A DNA stretch of 64,000 nucleotides, from NCBI GenBank assembly GCA_015183035.1, contig JACZZP010000013.1:1550001-1614000 (forward strand), read 5' to 3'. The notes beneath the pieces are model-generated. The model searched no databases and was not told the DNA's origin. It worked only from the letters and a program-made list of their open reading frames with translations. Numbering within the stretch: position 1 is the first letter of the stretch; every line of letters begins with the position of its first letter. The stretch is from Meloidogyne chitwoodi (taxonomy: Eukaryota; Nematoda; Chromadorea; Rhabditida; Meloidogynidae). The translations under genes and the position numbers were made by a program. Below, piece after piece: positions 1-12,400 of the stretch.

Positions 1-806
1 ATAAAATCAACGTCACAGGGACTAGCACATGCAATCATTAAAGCCCGACTATTTCCTCCAAGAGTCTCGCAACAATCGAGCTTTGAATCTCGATAGGGGA
101 CATGACTGACTTTTCCATTACCCAATGCAGAGATTACGTTGCCAAGAGAAAGCTATAATATTAAATTTAATTTAAAATTAAATATTTTGATATTTTACAA
201 GTCCAGAGTTAATGCTTTTTAACAGTTAGCCAAGTAGCTCCTCTAAGACTTATTTCATTTCGAATGGGGTCTTCTTTTATTCGAATGACTGTGTTACGCG
301 TGCGATCTTTTAAAAGCAAATCGACGATTTCCTCATTGTAAAGCTAAAAAATTAAAACTTTTAACATAAAAAATACAAAACCTCAATAAATTGGACATTT
401 AATTCAAAAGTTGGTTCTACAACTCCAGCTGATTTAGCTGCAAGTCTTCTTTCATTAATTCCATCAAAAAGATGTTTTGCTGCACGTGGTATGATTCCAA
501 CGCTTCGATTAATCTTACATTCAGCAAATGGCTGGTTGAGAGCCTAAAAATAATGTCTCAAATTCTATCGTACGAATAGACTAAATAAGATCTTAATGTT
601 AGTATAAACTAACTAATACCTTCTGCAATTCGTTTAAGTTCACTAGGTGTTGCAGTGTATCGATTTGAATGTTGACTGCCACAAAAAAATCGTCCAAAAG
701 CTCGTTGAAATCGTCGTTCGACTTTTTGAGAAAAAACTCGTGAAATGTCCCGATCTTCAGAAGAAAAAGAGTAATTTAAAATTATAAAATGGTGAAAAAT
801 ATTCAT
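1..806 (-). pseudogene. Kinesin-4 (KIF21/KIF4)-like motor fragment, probably a broken gene, continues past the left edge
   Basis: Minus-strand exons read, in order: about 609-775 (no kinesin match, ends ELKRIAE); about 382-543 with GIIPRAAKHLFDGI and FELNVQFIE; about 213-346 with LYNEEIVDLL; and 1-155 with [20 protein letters not shown] and [12 protein letters not shown]. These are kinesin-4 motor blocks. No P-loop (GxxxxGKT) can be seen between this fragment and the mutase gene upstream. The switch I (SSRSH) and switch II (DLAGSE) blocks, which belong between LYNEE and LSLGN, are absent: an intron of about 70 bp joins the two directly. In the last exon the conserved TRLLQDSLGG stretch reads DCCETLGG, two residues short, because of two compensating frame changes. 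Such a protein could not bind ATP as a normal kinesin does. It is either a pseudogene or a much-altered gene. The first start codon (806) is uncertain. Confidence 0.65.
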
Positions 807-947
807 ATATTAAATAATTAATTAAAGAGAAGCTACAACATTTATAAAATGGATAACGCATAAATGAATTAAAAAAAACTAAGTTTATAAAAAGACTAAC
901 ATAAATCATAACAAAGATTTCAAAAATAATAATTAGACTACAAAATT

Positions 948-973
948 ACCCGTTCTGCTAAGAAAAAACGGGT
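948..973 (-). other. Small hairpin in the 3' region of the mutase gene
   Basis: ACCCGTT at 948-954 is the exact inverse of AACGGGT at 967-973, with a 12-nt loop. It lies 70-96 nt downstream of the mutase stop codon and before the kinesin fragment. Seven GC-containing pairs stand out in AT-rich spacer. It could be a 3' UTR structure. No function is known. Confidence 0.3.
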
Positions 974-1043
974 ATTCTAATACTAAACTCTGATATTTAG
1001 TTTCTATTAATTCAAATTTTGATGTCCTATTTTCATCTTTAAT

Positions 1044-3132
1044 TCATTTTGCTTCCTTCTTCTCAAGCAGAGGTACACCATCCATCTCCTCCGGTATAGG
1101 CAATCCCATTAATTGAAGAACGGTTGGCGCAACATCTCGCAAGGCTCGAGCACGTTCTTTTCCATCATCACCAATAGGAAGAATTGATTTGAAGGTGAAA
1201 TCAGTTGACGAGCATGTGAACGGAACTATAAAGATTGGATTAATTTTTTATATTTTTAAATAATTTAAGAAAAACATACCCAAATTACAAGTGTGCGCAG
1301 TATGCTTGCCACCACCAGAGGCGATCATTTTTTCAGCATTCCCATGATCAGAAGTTACCATAAGAATGTAGTTATGAGCCTTACATGCTTCATAAATTCT
1401 CCCAATTGCTTCATCTAAATTTAAACTCATAAAAAAAGAATTTAGAAAGAAAATAACCAGTAGCCTCACAAGCCTTAACAGCAGGCTCAAATTGACCAGT
1501 ATGTCCAACCATATCAGGAGGGGCAAAATTGCACATTATAAATGGATTCTCACCCAATTTTATTTGCTCAATCATCTTCAAGATAAAATTAAATTTATTT
1601 AATTTACAACAATGAAACTTTATCAGCAACACCAGAAGCATTCATTTCAGGTTGTAAATCATAGGTAGCAACTTTAGGAGAAGGGACCAAGCTACGTTCC
1701 TCGCCTTCAAACTAAAAAAAAAACTCTTCAAATTTAAAATATATAAAAAAATACCTGAACTTCACAACCACCATTAAAGAAGAAAGTAACATGAGCATAT
1801 TTTTCAGTCTCTAAAGTTAAAAGGCAAATTAAATTTATTTTAAATATAAAATTAAATACCTGCACAATGAAATTGTGAAACTCCTTGTTTAGCAAGCCAT
1901 TCAGCGAGTACATTTGTATGTTCAATCGGTGGGAACAAAGTTAGAAATGGAAACTTTAAAAGAAACAAAAATTAAAATTTAACGATTTAAATAAAACCTC
2001 TTTATTATATTGCGTCATTGTAATGACTTTTATATTTGCGGGATGAAGAATTGTACTATTGAGATCCTTATATCGTTCCATTCCTAGACATTCACAAATT
2101 TGACGCATACGATCGGAACGATAATTGAAGAAAATAAGAGTATCATTATCTAATAGAAGTTTGGAAAGATTGAATTAAAATTAAAAAATCTAAACCTTTA
2201 ACACGTGAATCATCTGAAAATACAATTGGTTCTAGAAATTCATCAGTCTTCGCTTGAGAGTACCGTTCCTTAACTGCATCTACTGCTTCCGGCAAAGTGC
2301 ATGTTTGTCCTTTTCCACCAATAATTGCGTCATAAGCAAACTGAAATAATAAATGGAAAATAAAATGAAGTGAAATAACCTTAATCCGATCCCAACGCTT
2401 GTCCCTATCCATTGCATAATAACGTCCAATAATAGTGGCCAATTCTCCGTAATTTTCCGAAGCATTAAATTGAAGAAGTTGCTCAAGATATCCAGCTATT
2501 TAAAAATAGACATTATTTTTTTAAAAATTATTTCTTGTGACCTCCACTCGTTGGCGAAGTATCTCGACCATCAGCAAAAAAGTGAATAAAAACTTTCGGT
2601 ACTTGTAGATCTTTGAATGCCCTAATTAGAGCTAAGAGATGATCAATATGAGAATGAACACCCCCATCGCTAACCTATGAAATCAAAGATTTTAAACTCC
2701 TAATTTCTGTGGATTAGTAAAACTGACCAAGCCTAATAAATGCACTCTTCCACTTCCACTCCTTGCCCGCTCAGCGGCCGCTCGAATCTGGGGGTTCTGA
2801 ACAATCTGATTTTTCTCAACAGCCAAATTTATTCGCACGATATCCTCAAATAATAGTTTAAAAGAGAAAATAACAACAAAATTAACCTGATAAATTACCC
2901 TTCCGGCCCCGATATTTAGATGGCCAACTTCAGAATTTCCCATCAATCCTTCAGGCAATCCAACGTGAAGACCATGCGCCTCCAACTGTTGCCAATTACC
3001 AGAGCAGAGCTTATCCATGACTGGGGTTTTTGCCTTAAGTATTGCATTCCCATATTCTACATCAGACAATCCCCATCCGTCAATAACCACAAGGCAAACT
3101 TTTTGTTTAATATTTTTGTTGTTGTTGAGCAT
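1044..3132 (-). CDS. ipgm-1: Cofactor-independent phosphoglycerate mutase (iPGM)
   Basis: Interconverts 3- and 2-phosphoglycerate in glycolysis and gluconeogenesis, in the cytosol, using two metal ions and a phosphoserine intermediate. The N-terminal exon reads [13 protein letters not shown] and then [14 protein letters not shown], which carries the nucleophilic serine. Later exons carry [65 protein letters not shown] and GGKHTAHT, the metal-binding and substrate blocks of the iPGM family. About ten exons cover the whole family length and end in [12 protein letters not shown] 3132 was chosen because a TTTTTCAG acceptor (AG at 3151-3150) precedes it by 17 nt, as expected for trans-splicing; the 14 extra residues from 3174 would be read through that acceptor. 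Nematodes use this enzyme where vertebrates use an unrelated cofactor-dependent one. Confidence 0.95.
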
Positions 3133-3182
3133 TTTAAACACAAATTGAACTGAAAAACATTTATAAATTTTCAATATTTAAT

Positions 3183-3605
3183 TAAAAAAACGAATAAATA
3201 AGTGGAAGATGATAATTTTGTAAAATAACTTTTGTGCACACCTGGAACGTGTTGGTTATATAGAACAAATAATTTTTTTTTTAAAAATTCTTTTCTAAAA
3301 GTTTTGGAGCGTGTTACTTAATAGAATTTTGTCTAAATCGAGTACAGCCCGAAAAGGCGCCGGCCATATAGGCGCGCAATAGTATATATAATGAAGAGAA
3401 TTAGAGATAAAAAGGAAGCGAGATACTACATGCGCCTTTTCGGGCGTGTCCCGTCTAAATCATATTGGCCAATACCTTTTGAAGCCTAAACTTGAAGGTT
3501 TTGCCACTTAGTCGCAAGACATTAGATTAACAGCAAGAAGTTTAAAAATAATTTTGCATGTGATTTCCCGTACATTTATTTTTCCGCACTTAATAAATTT
3601 TTCAG
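3183..3605. other. Divergent intergenic spacer between iPGM and the NDUFB11-type gene
   Basis: Shared upstream DNA of two genes pointing away from each other. It holds a small inverted-repeat element (3340-3452) and ends in a TTTTTCAG acceptor (AG at 3604-3605), a probable trans-splice site 23 nt before the NDUFB11 start. No other coding or RNA signal was seen. Confidence 0.6.
3340..3452. mobile_element. 113-bp MITE with 9-bp target duplication
   Basis: GCCCGAAAAGGCGC at 3347-3360 is the exact inverse of GCGCCTTTTCGGGC at 3432-3445; seven more outer bases on each side pair loosely. The element is bounded by the 9-bp direct repeat GTCTAAATC at 3331-3339 and 3453-3461. A short terminal-inverted-repeat element with a 9-bp target duplication resembles non-autonomous Mutator-type (MULE) elements; that family call is inference. 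It has no coding capacity. It sits in the shared promoter region of iPGM and the NDUFB11-type gene. Confidence 0.75.
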
Positions 3606-3628
3606 AAGCTCTTGTTACAAAGCTTTAA

Positions 3629-4531
3629 ATGTTAGTCACATTTAAACGATTGTGTGACATTGAAATTCTTCGATTAACGACCATTAATTGTCGCCGGTTT
3701 GCAAGTGGTGGTGGAGAACACGGACATGGAGATTATGATGATGTAAAACTTGAAAAACAGCCAGATTTTTACAGGTCTTTTTTAATTTTTTAAAATTATT
3801 AATTTTTCTAGTTATTTTAAGACCTGGAACTGATACTTTTGCTTATGAAAATCCTTGGCCGAAATTGAATAAAGGCAGACTTGATTGGTAAAATAATTTT
3901 TTCTGACTTATTGTTAGAGGGGAAAGATTTAAGCTTACGTTTACAGTTAATCCTGCTTTGGAGCAGCGGTCACTAGATTTTCCTTCTTATTAATGTCATT
4001 CTACTGTTTGAATTAGAATAGAACTAACTAAAAGGAAATCTAAAATTTTAGTTACAAAAAGCTTTAAATTATTCAAGTAATTTTTAGGCTTTTCACCGAT
4101 GGATGGCGGAGGCCATTAGCCGCGGATCAGGGTGGATATATGGTTAATTTTTTAATATTTTTGGTCTAATAAAAAAATTTAAGCGTCGTTCTTGGATTTG
4201 GCGTGGTCAAAACGCTCAGGATGAATACAAGGATTGGAAAAAATTTCACAAAAATGTGTTTATCCTCGGCACTGTTTTCACTGTTTGGATGGGTGTTTGG
4301 GTTGGATTATTTATGAAGCCCGACTGGTTTTGTTTATAAAAAATGTTTTTAAAAATAGAATTTTTTAGGCCAATAGGAAGAGACTGGGCAAGACGTGAAG
4401 CTCATCTAGAACTTGCTCGCCGTGAACGTGCCGGTCTTCCTTTTGTTAGCCCCGATTTAGTTGAACGTTCTCGCGTGGAAGCATGTCTCCCTTCTGAGGA
4501 GGAACTTCGCGATTTTGATATCCTTATATAA
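3629..4531 (+). CDS. NDUFB11: Mitochondrial complex I subunit, NDUFB11 (ESSS) type
   Basis: Accessory membrane subunit of NADH:ubiquinone oxidoreductase in the inner mitochondrial membrane. Exons 3629-3774, 3822-3887, 4088-4142, 4184-4326 and 4369-4531 total 573 nt (190 residues). The N-terminus is basic and hydroxylated (MLVTFKRLCD...NCRRFASGGG), typical of a mitochondrial presequence. One membrane segment (NVFILGTVFTVWMGVWVGLF, about residues 114-133) is followed by the family signature DWARREAHLELARRERAGLP and an acidic C-terminus with LPSEEELRDFDILI. A TTTTTCAG acceptor at 3605 precedes the start. A TIMMDC1-type complex I assembly factor starts 138 bp downstream on the same strand, so the two may share an operon. 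Confidence 0.85.
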
Positions 4532-4669
4532 TAGATTTTTGTTTTCTTTTGTAAAATATTTTGATAGTATAATTCTTTATTAATTAAAAATATTAAATAT
4601 TATTTTAATTATTTAGAATTGTTTTTCATTTTGTCGTTAAATTTATTATCTTATGAATATAATTCTTAA
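4532..4669 (+). promoter_or_regulatory. Intercistronic spacer with probable SL acceptor
   Basis: Only 138 bp separate the NDUFB11 stop from the next start. An ATTTAG acceptor (AG at 4615-4616) lies 85 bp after the stop, with no obvious promoter between. That is the usual spacing of a nematode operon whose downstream mRNA gets a spliced leader. Inferred from spacing only. Confidence 0.45.
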
Positions 4670-6210
4670 ATGTTGGATGATGATGTTCAACGTCCGTCTA
4701 CATCCATAGAAGCATCAGATGGACGAGGGATGATGAATGAATGGACGATTTTTAACGAATATTTTACTGAAATAAAAAACAAAGTTGAGGTCAGTTAAGA
4801 AATTATTTAAAGGTTAGATTTCTGGACTCACGCGGGATTTTTGACGACTAACATAAGTAAATATACATAAATTGTTAACATTTTGTGTTACTAAAGATGC
4901 TTATGTTTAAGCGGAGCGATTAACTTTTTACCAAGTGATCCCCATTTCTAGAAAAGTTTGAAAAACTTTTTACAATTTGTCAAGACTCAGTTCTTGAATT
5001 ACTCATATATATTTAAATATTTTCAGTTAACTAATCAACGCTTTCTAAAAATTCTACAACCACTTGACACATTTACTCACCCAATTCTACGATGGGAACC
5101 ACTTAATAGACGATTAGAAAAAATAAGAGAAGAATGGCAACGAGTTTTGGTTTCTTTTTAAAAGCTTTATTTTAATTTTTTCAATTTTTAGAATATTTAT
5201 ATTCAAGAAAATCCGCACTCTTTTGAATGGGAATTATTAAAAAAAACTTTTTATGTTTCTTTTGTTGCGGGTGTTTTTACTGGTGGTGTTGATTCTATTA
5301 AAAAATCTACACAACGTTTTGACCTTTATAAAAGTGGAAAACATTTTGGAAGTATTAGCCATTTAATGGTTGGAATTTTTTAATTTTTTATCGGATAGGT
5401 ATATTCCATAAACATTGACTGGGTAAAAAACATAGGAAAGGCTGTATAATTTGTTGTTGATAAGTTTGTAATCAAAATTTTATTTTTTTGTACTCTCTTT
5501 TGTGTTTTCAACGCCCGTAAATAATTTTTAAATTTTCAGCAACGTAAAATGGATTTTGTAATGGTTCAATTTTACAAAAATGGTCTTTTCAAAGGTCTTT
5601 CGTTGTCAATTTATTTATGTTCAATTGTGTAATTAATTTTAAAAAAAATATTTTAAAAATAATTTTAAATTTTTATTTAGAGCTTTAACTGTTGGAATTA
5701 CTGTTTATCGTGATCGTTATTCACTTTTTTATTTTCCAGTGACGACAGGTTTATTTCTTTAAAAAATTTTAAATTTTTATTTTTTAGCTTTTGTTTTTTC
5801 AACTTTTGCTTTTCTTAGAGGTCTTGGTGTTCATGGATTCGCTGCGGCCATTACTCTTTCTTTTATACCATCGTAATATAAGCAAATTAATAAAGTTAAA
5901 TAATAATTTAAAAAATTTATTTTTCAGTTTTTTGTTGACTACAGCCACAATTGGAGGTTGTTTTTATTCTGGTATTTCCACAGATGAGTGGTATAAAAAT
6001 CTAAGGCAAACTTATTTAATAAATGCAGAAAAAGAATTAGAAGAAGAGAAAGAGTTAATTCGTTATTTAAAATCAAAAAATAAAGATAGCGCTTTTAAAC
6101 CTTGGGCCAGATACAAAATGCGTCTTGAAAAGGAAATGGGCACTTTTAAAAGAAATATTACTTTAGGCGATGACGAAGAATTATTAAAATTTGCTGGAGA
6201 AGAAAATTAG
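4670..6210 (+). CDS. TIMMDC1-like complex I assembly factor (Tim17/22/23 family)
   Basis: Predicted inner-membrane protein that helps assemble the membrane arm of complex I. Exons 4670-4789, 5027-5149, 5192-5368, 5540-5628, 5681-5748, 5788-5872 and 5928-6210 total 945 nt (314 residues) in one frame. After a soluble N-terminal part (residues 1-80), hydrophobic segments follow: TFYVSFVAGVFTGGVDSIKK, GLSLSIYLCSIVALTVGITVYRDR, FPVTTAFVFSTFAFLRGLGVHGF and TLSFIPSFLLTTATIGGCFYSG. The GLF/RGFI-type helix followed by VYR(D/N) and the FRxxxGLRGL-like block (here FLRGLGVHG) match TIMMDC1. The C-terminus is a charged Glu/Lys helix. Intron 1 (4790-5026) has possible extra exons, but none stays in frame. 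It lies next to a complex I subunit gene. Family assignment is by pattern and could be another Tim17-family member. Confidence 0.7.
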
Positions 6211-6470
6211 AAAAATACTTTTATAGGAATATTTTTTGTTAAGTTAGTTATTAATTTTAAATAATTTTTTATTTTTAATATTCTAAAAAAACAAATTTTA
6301 AGAAAAAATATTTATCAAAAATTCATTAAAGAATTTTAACCAAATTTTAAAATATTTAAAAAAAATACATAGAATATTCAAAAAATAAAAATAATTTTTG
6401 AGAACAAAAAAAAGATGATATTTTGATTTCAATAAAAAAAATGAGGAAGAATACATAGGTATTTTTATTA

Positions 6471-9400
6471 TTAACTAATTTTTCTTCTTTGGTCATGTTC
6501 AGCTGCAGCTGCCGAACTTAATAAACTTAAAGGATTATTATCATAATTATTTGAGTTATTATTTAATAATTCTTTTATTTCTTTTTTCTCTTCTTTTTCA
6601 TTTTCTTCTTTATTTAAAGTTTCATTTTCTTCTTCTTTTTGTTGTTCTATTTTTATTAAATAATCTTCTCTCATAACATCAACTTCACTTTCGGGGGCAG
6701 AAAGTTGAAGAGGTTGTTGTTGTTCATCTTCATCATCAATAATTAATTCTCCACTTTCATAATCTTCTTCTCCTTCATCTTCTTCATGCATTGGAAAATC
6801 AATAGCAGATAATGGACTTGTAGTGCCTTTATTAGAGTAAAAGGATTTTATTTAAGAATTGTCTTTTAAAAAAACCTGTAGAAGAAAAAGGAGCACAATT
6901 ACCAAAAATTAAATTTCCATGTTGTTGTTGTTCCTCTCCTTTCTCCTCTTTTAAATTTGTTGATAAACTATGAATTAATCTTGCTGGAGTACTTGCACTA
7001 CTTTCCATTATTTCATGTTTTATTAAATTTTTAGATGAATCAATAATAATATGTTCGTCATCATTTTCACCTTCTTCTCCTTCTTTATTTTGATTAAATA
7101 AATAATTTTTATCAATAAAATAATGATTTGTTGAAGTATTAAAATGACTTGTACTAGCAACACTACGAAGACCTGTAGCTGTAGTTCTTACTGTAGAAGA
7201 ATGTTTTGGAGCACTACGAGATGAAGAACTACGTTGTGGTCTTCTTTTATAAAATTCACTATCATCAACTGTCCAAACTGCTCCTTTAACATTTTGTTCA
7301 ACACGAGTAAAACCTTTTTTTAATAAATAAAATTAAAATAAATATTAAATATACATTTATGAAGAGAAAGATTATGTCTAACAGCATTTTTCCAAGTTGC
7401 AGCATTTCTTCTAAAATAAATAAATGCTTCTTGAAACCATTGATAAATTTCATTAAGTGTCAATTGGCAATCTTTTGATTCCATTATTGATTGTCTTAAA
7501 AAAATAAATAAAATTATTTTTTTATATTTTTTAAAATAATTATTTTGTCAGTTACTTAATTCTAACCTTATTAAAGATGCATAAGTATAAGGTGGTCTAA
7601 CATCATGTGTTCGATAAAATTCTCTATTTTTGGCCATATCAGTAGCTAAAGGTAAAGAACGTTCTGTTGCTATTCTTCTTCTATTATTATTATTAATTGA
7701 AGATATTCCAATATTATTATTATTATTTGTTGTTGTTATAGGTGTTATAATTTGTTTATTATCTATTGGAATAGAATATTCTGATGATGAAAGTATTGAT
7801 GAACAACGAGCAGCCATTGAAGCAATAACATTATTATTATTTTCATTATTAAATGATTCTGAAAATGTTGTTATTATTAAAGGCTGTTGTAAATTACTTT
7901 TTGTAGTAATAATAGAAGAAGAAGAAGAAATTGTTGTTATTTGAGTTGAAGAAGGTAACTTAAAATATTTATTTTTATTTTAGATTAATAAATAAATAAA
8001 ATAACTTAATAAATGTTTTAAAAAATATAAATATTTAATTATATTTTAAAAACTTACTGAATAAATTGTTGAAGCATTTCCTCCTTCAATTGGTGAAATA
8101 TTTTGTTGTGAAAATGGTATATTAGCAATTGATGGTGTTTCTAAAGGTTTATTAATATTTGTTGTTGATAATGATGGAAGAGAACCAGCAGTAGAAAATT
8201 TAAATTCTGTTAAAAATACAAAAATAATAAAGTAAAGGTTAGGAGGATATTCCACATTTAATTGAAAATAAAAATAAAATTTAAATTATATTCTAACCTA
8301 CAGATTGTTGAATTTGTTGTTGTTCTATAGCAGATAAATTATTATTATTATTATTAATTGTTGAAGAATTTAAAAATGATGAAAAAGGAGTTGTTGTTGA
8401 AGGAATTGATGATGATAAAAAATTATTATTACAAATTGTTTTTTGTTGAGATGAAATTGAAGAAGAAGATAAAGGTAAAAGAAGAGAAGAAGATTCTTCT
8501 TTTTCTTTTTCTTCTTTAGCTGTAGCAAAAAGTAAAGCTAATGCTGTTGCTGTTGCATCTTCTTCTTTTTGTTGTTGAGAAGAAGAAGAAGATATTAAAT
8601 TAGTAGTACAAGAGATTGAGGCATTTTTATTAGAAGAAGAATATTGAGGTGTTAAATGTGTTTTTTGAGAATCTTTTAATGAATGGTGGCTAAGTAAATT
8701 CTAAAATTAAAAAATAAAAATACATCAAAAACTCTTTTTTTAACAAAAAAACTTTAAATTAATTAATTAATTATTTTTACCTCTTTTAATTCTAATGGTA
8801 ATTGTTGTAAAATATGTTCTTCATAAATTTTTTGTTGATTAATACAAGGTAATAAAAGAGAAGAAGAAGAAGATGATTGTTGTTCTAATAAAGAAGAAGA
8901 ATCTTTTCTTTTTTGTTGTTTTTCTGTTATATTAGTAGAAGAAGAAGAATAAAAATTAATTTGTCCTTCTTCAGGTAATATTTGTTGTTGTTTTATTTGA
9001 AAATGTGAAATCATTGCTTGAAGGCGAAAACGTTCATTTGTTAATTTCTTTTCTAAATTATCAACAAGTTCTATTTGGTCACGACATTGACGAGCAGAAT
9101 TTTCATCGGGAACATGAGATTGAGACAAATGGTTAAGAAAAGTTTCGAATGAATCAAATTTCTGAAAAAAACAATTTTAATAAATAAAAATTATAAAACC
9201 TTTTTTTGTTAAAATTAAAAAAAAAAGTTTTAAAAATAATTTAATTATTTTATTTCAAATATATTAAAACTAGTAGTGTTAAATTTAATAAAAATAACCT
9301 GATTGCATTGAGACCATAAACAAAATCCTTGTTGATAAAGTGTATGACTATTATTATTTAAAGAAGAATTTAAATCAAAACAATTATTATTATTAATTGT

Positions 9401-12400
9401 TTGTTGTTGTTGTTGTTGTGTAATTAATGCTGTAATAGCATCTAAAGATATATTTTGATTATTATTTAAAATATTTAAAAGAGCATCATCATTTGGAAAT
9501 AAATTAGCAATTTGTTGCCAAATAAGTGAAGGATTTAAAGAAGAAGAAGAAGAAAAAGGAGAAGAAGATTGTTGTTGTTGTTGTGTAGGAAATAATGATG
9601 TTGATGAGGAAAATTGTTGGGCAAGACGTTCTTGTACTGCAAGTAAAAGTAATTGATGTTCCAGCTAAAAATAAAATAAATTAATTTATTAATTAATTTT
9701 TATATAATTGAAAGTTTATTTTTTTTTTGTTAAAAAAGGATAACAATTTAAAAAATATTTAATTCACAAATTTATTCAGATAATGTAAAAAAAATATTTG
9801 TTATTAAGAAAAGTTGAATAAAAATAAAAAAGTGTAGATAACCCTTTAATAATAAATAAATAAAAACAAAATATTTATTACTCAAAATATTAAAAAAATT
9901 AAAAGAAAATATAAATAAATATAATTTTGAAACAAATAAAAACTAAAAATAAATAAATAAATATTTTCTTTAAATTATCATTAAAATCCATAAGATAGTT
10001 TTTTTGGGAAATAATATAAATTAATATTTTATATTTTAACGTTTATTTGTTGTTAAAAAATTCTTTTAGGTCTTACACTTTTATTTATTGTTGAAAAAGA
10101 ATTGTTGAGATTATTATTATTTTGTTTTTCTTTCTTTTCTTCTTCTTTTTGTTCATTATAAAAACATTGTTGTTGTTTATTAAACATTTTATTAATTTTT
10201 AAATGTTTGTGGGTACACAACAACATTTAATTAATTCTTTTAAATTAAAATATTATTATAATTATAAAATAAAAAATAATAAAATTAAATTTCAATTTTA
10301 AATAAACTCCAAAAATAATTTTAAAAAAATAAAAAATAAAATTTTTTTAAAGAAATGAGGTCTTTGAAGATTAAAAAAAATATCAAAACAAGAGATTATT
10401 TTTTATAAAAAATATTGACATTAAAAAAATAAATTTTGGTACTAAATAATATTCAAAAAAAAAAATTTACTCAATTTATAAAAATTTTCTTTAATTTTTA
10501 AAATTAATTTACAAAAATAATATTATTTTTAAAAAGAAGAGTATATCCTTTTTAATCTATTACAGTAATAAAAATGTGGTAAATAAATAAATATGTTAAT
10601 TAATTAAAAATATATGTAATATCTTCTCTCTATAAAAATAATAATCTTCAGACATTTTTGCTTTTTTTTATTAAATATTTATTTAAAAATATTAAAAGTA
10701 ATAAAAAATATTTATGTAGGCGTTTGTTTTTAATTATTTGAAGTTTGAATATATAAATTAAATATAAATAAATAAATTAAAAGGGGATATATATTGAGGT
10801 AATGGAGAACAAAATATTTTTTAAATTTAAACTTTAGAGATATTTAAAGGGGAAGAAAACTTATGAGAGATCATTTCCCGTCCCGGGAAATGTCTCCATT
10901 TTTTTATAAGAGGAGAAAATATAATTCTTCAATTTTAATGTAAAAATAAGAAAAATAAAAAAATAATAATTTAAAAAATAAAGATATACTGTAATTAAAA
11001 AATAATTGATTGATTTGGTTTATTATTTTAATTAAGAAATTTAAAAAAAGTAGACTAAAAGGTAATGAAAAACAAAGTTAAAAAAATTAAGAAAATAAAA
11101 ACGAAAATAACATTTTTTAAAATTAAGGGGAAAAAAAGAAGAGAAAAATAAATAAATAAAAATAATCTTTTCTTTTTCTGCCAATTGACAGCCTTTCTCT
11201 TTAAGGAATGGACACAGAGGAGAAAAATAAAAATGAAAACAATACAGTACTTTTTAACAAAAAGATATTATTATTATAGGGGAAATCAAATATATTTTTT
11301 AAATATTGCCAAAAAATTAAAATAATTAAGAGAATATAATTAAAAAAAAATTAAAAAATTTTTTACTTTCTTCTAATACAACCCCCCTTTAATTATTTTA
11401 TTAAATCAGCAAAAATTAAAAAGGGAAAAATTGTAGAAGAATTTTAGAATTTTCAGAGAAAAATTTTTTTAATTAAATGCTAAACTATTTTTGTATATTT
11501 TTATTAAATATTTTTAAAAATATTTTTAAATAAAATAAAAAAAAAATCAAAAAATAAAATATTCACAATATTAAAAAAAATATATTAAAATAATATTTTT
11601 TTCTTTTTTACGTAAAACAAATAAAAAATAAAAATTTTCATAAGCGCAATAATATTGAAATTTTATTTTTAATTAAAAAATAAAATAAATACAAACATCT
11701 GTTTATGTGTTTTAAGTGCTTTGTTTTTAATGAGCAAAGATTGTTTTTGTTTTTATTTAACTTAATTGGAGGGGGACATTTAGGCGCATAGCTATAAAAG
11801 GAGAGGATATAAATTTAACAAATAATTAATTAATAAAAATATTTTTAAATATATTTTAAGTTAAAATTATAATGTTATAAATTAAAATTAAACAATTTCT
11901 AGAAAAATGTTTTAAAAATAATTTAACAAAAAAAAAAATACTAATGAAAAATTTAATATTTTACCCTAAAATTTTTAAAAATATATAATATTTTTAATTT
12001 TTGAATTATTAGAATTGAAAATATTAAAAATATTTTTAAAATTTTTTTACAATTTTAAGTGTTCTTTTATTTAAATTAAATTAATTTCCCATTCCGTAAT
12101 AATAATAACTTTAATGCCCAAATTCTTAATAATTTATGATGAAAAAATAATATTATTATTATTATTATTTAATATTTTTGTTTACTTTATATGTTCTTCT
12201 TTTTGGAACTTGAGGGGATTGAGAGAGAATAAGGATTTATTTTATTTATTTATTTATTAGCGCACTTAAAGCAAACTATCCCCTTCTTTTCTTTTTCTCT
12301 TTTATTTCTCAAAAAAATAATTTTATTTTTTTTTGTGAGTCAGAGGAAATGAACGAACGAATAATATTAAAAATAAAAACAGCAGCTTTTTCAGGTACAA

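Noticed and set aside
4800..4960. Possible extra exons in intron 1 of the TIMMDC1-like gene
   Set aside because: All frames compatible with exon 1 run into stops before a usable donor; the direct join to 5027 keeps frame and gives a whole codon count.
7630..7944. Plus-strand ORF rich in Leu, Ile and Val opposite the FoxP gene
   Set aside because: It is the antisense of poly-Asn and Ser codons in a FoxP exon (AAT repeats read as ATT or TTA), with no splice logic or domain.
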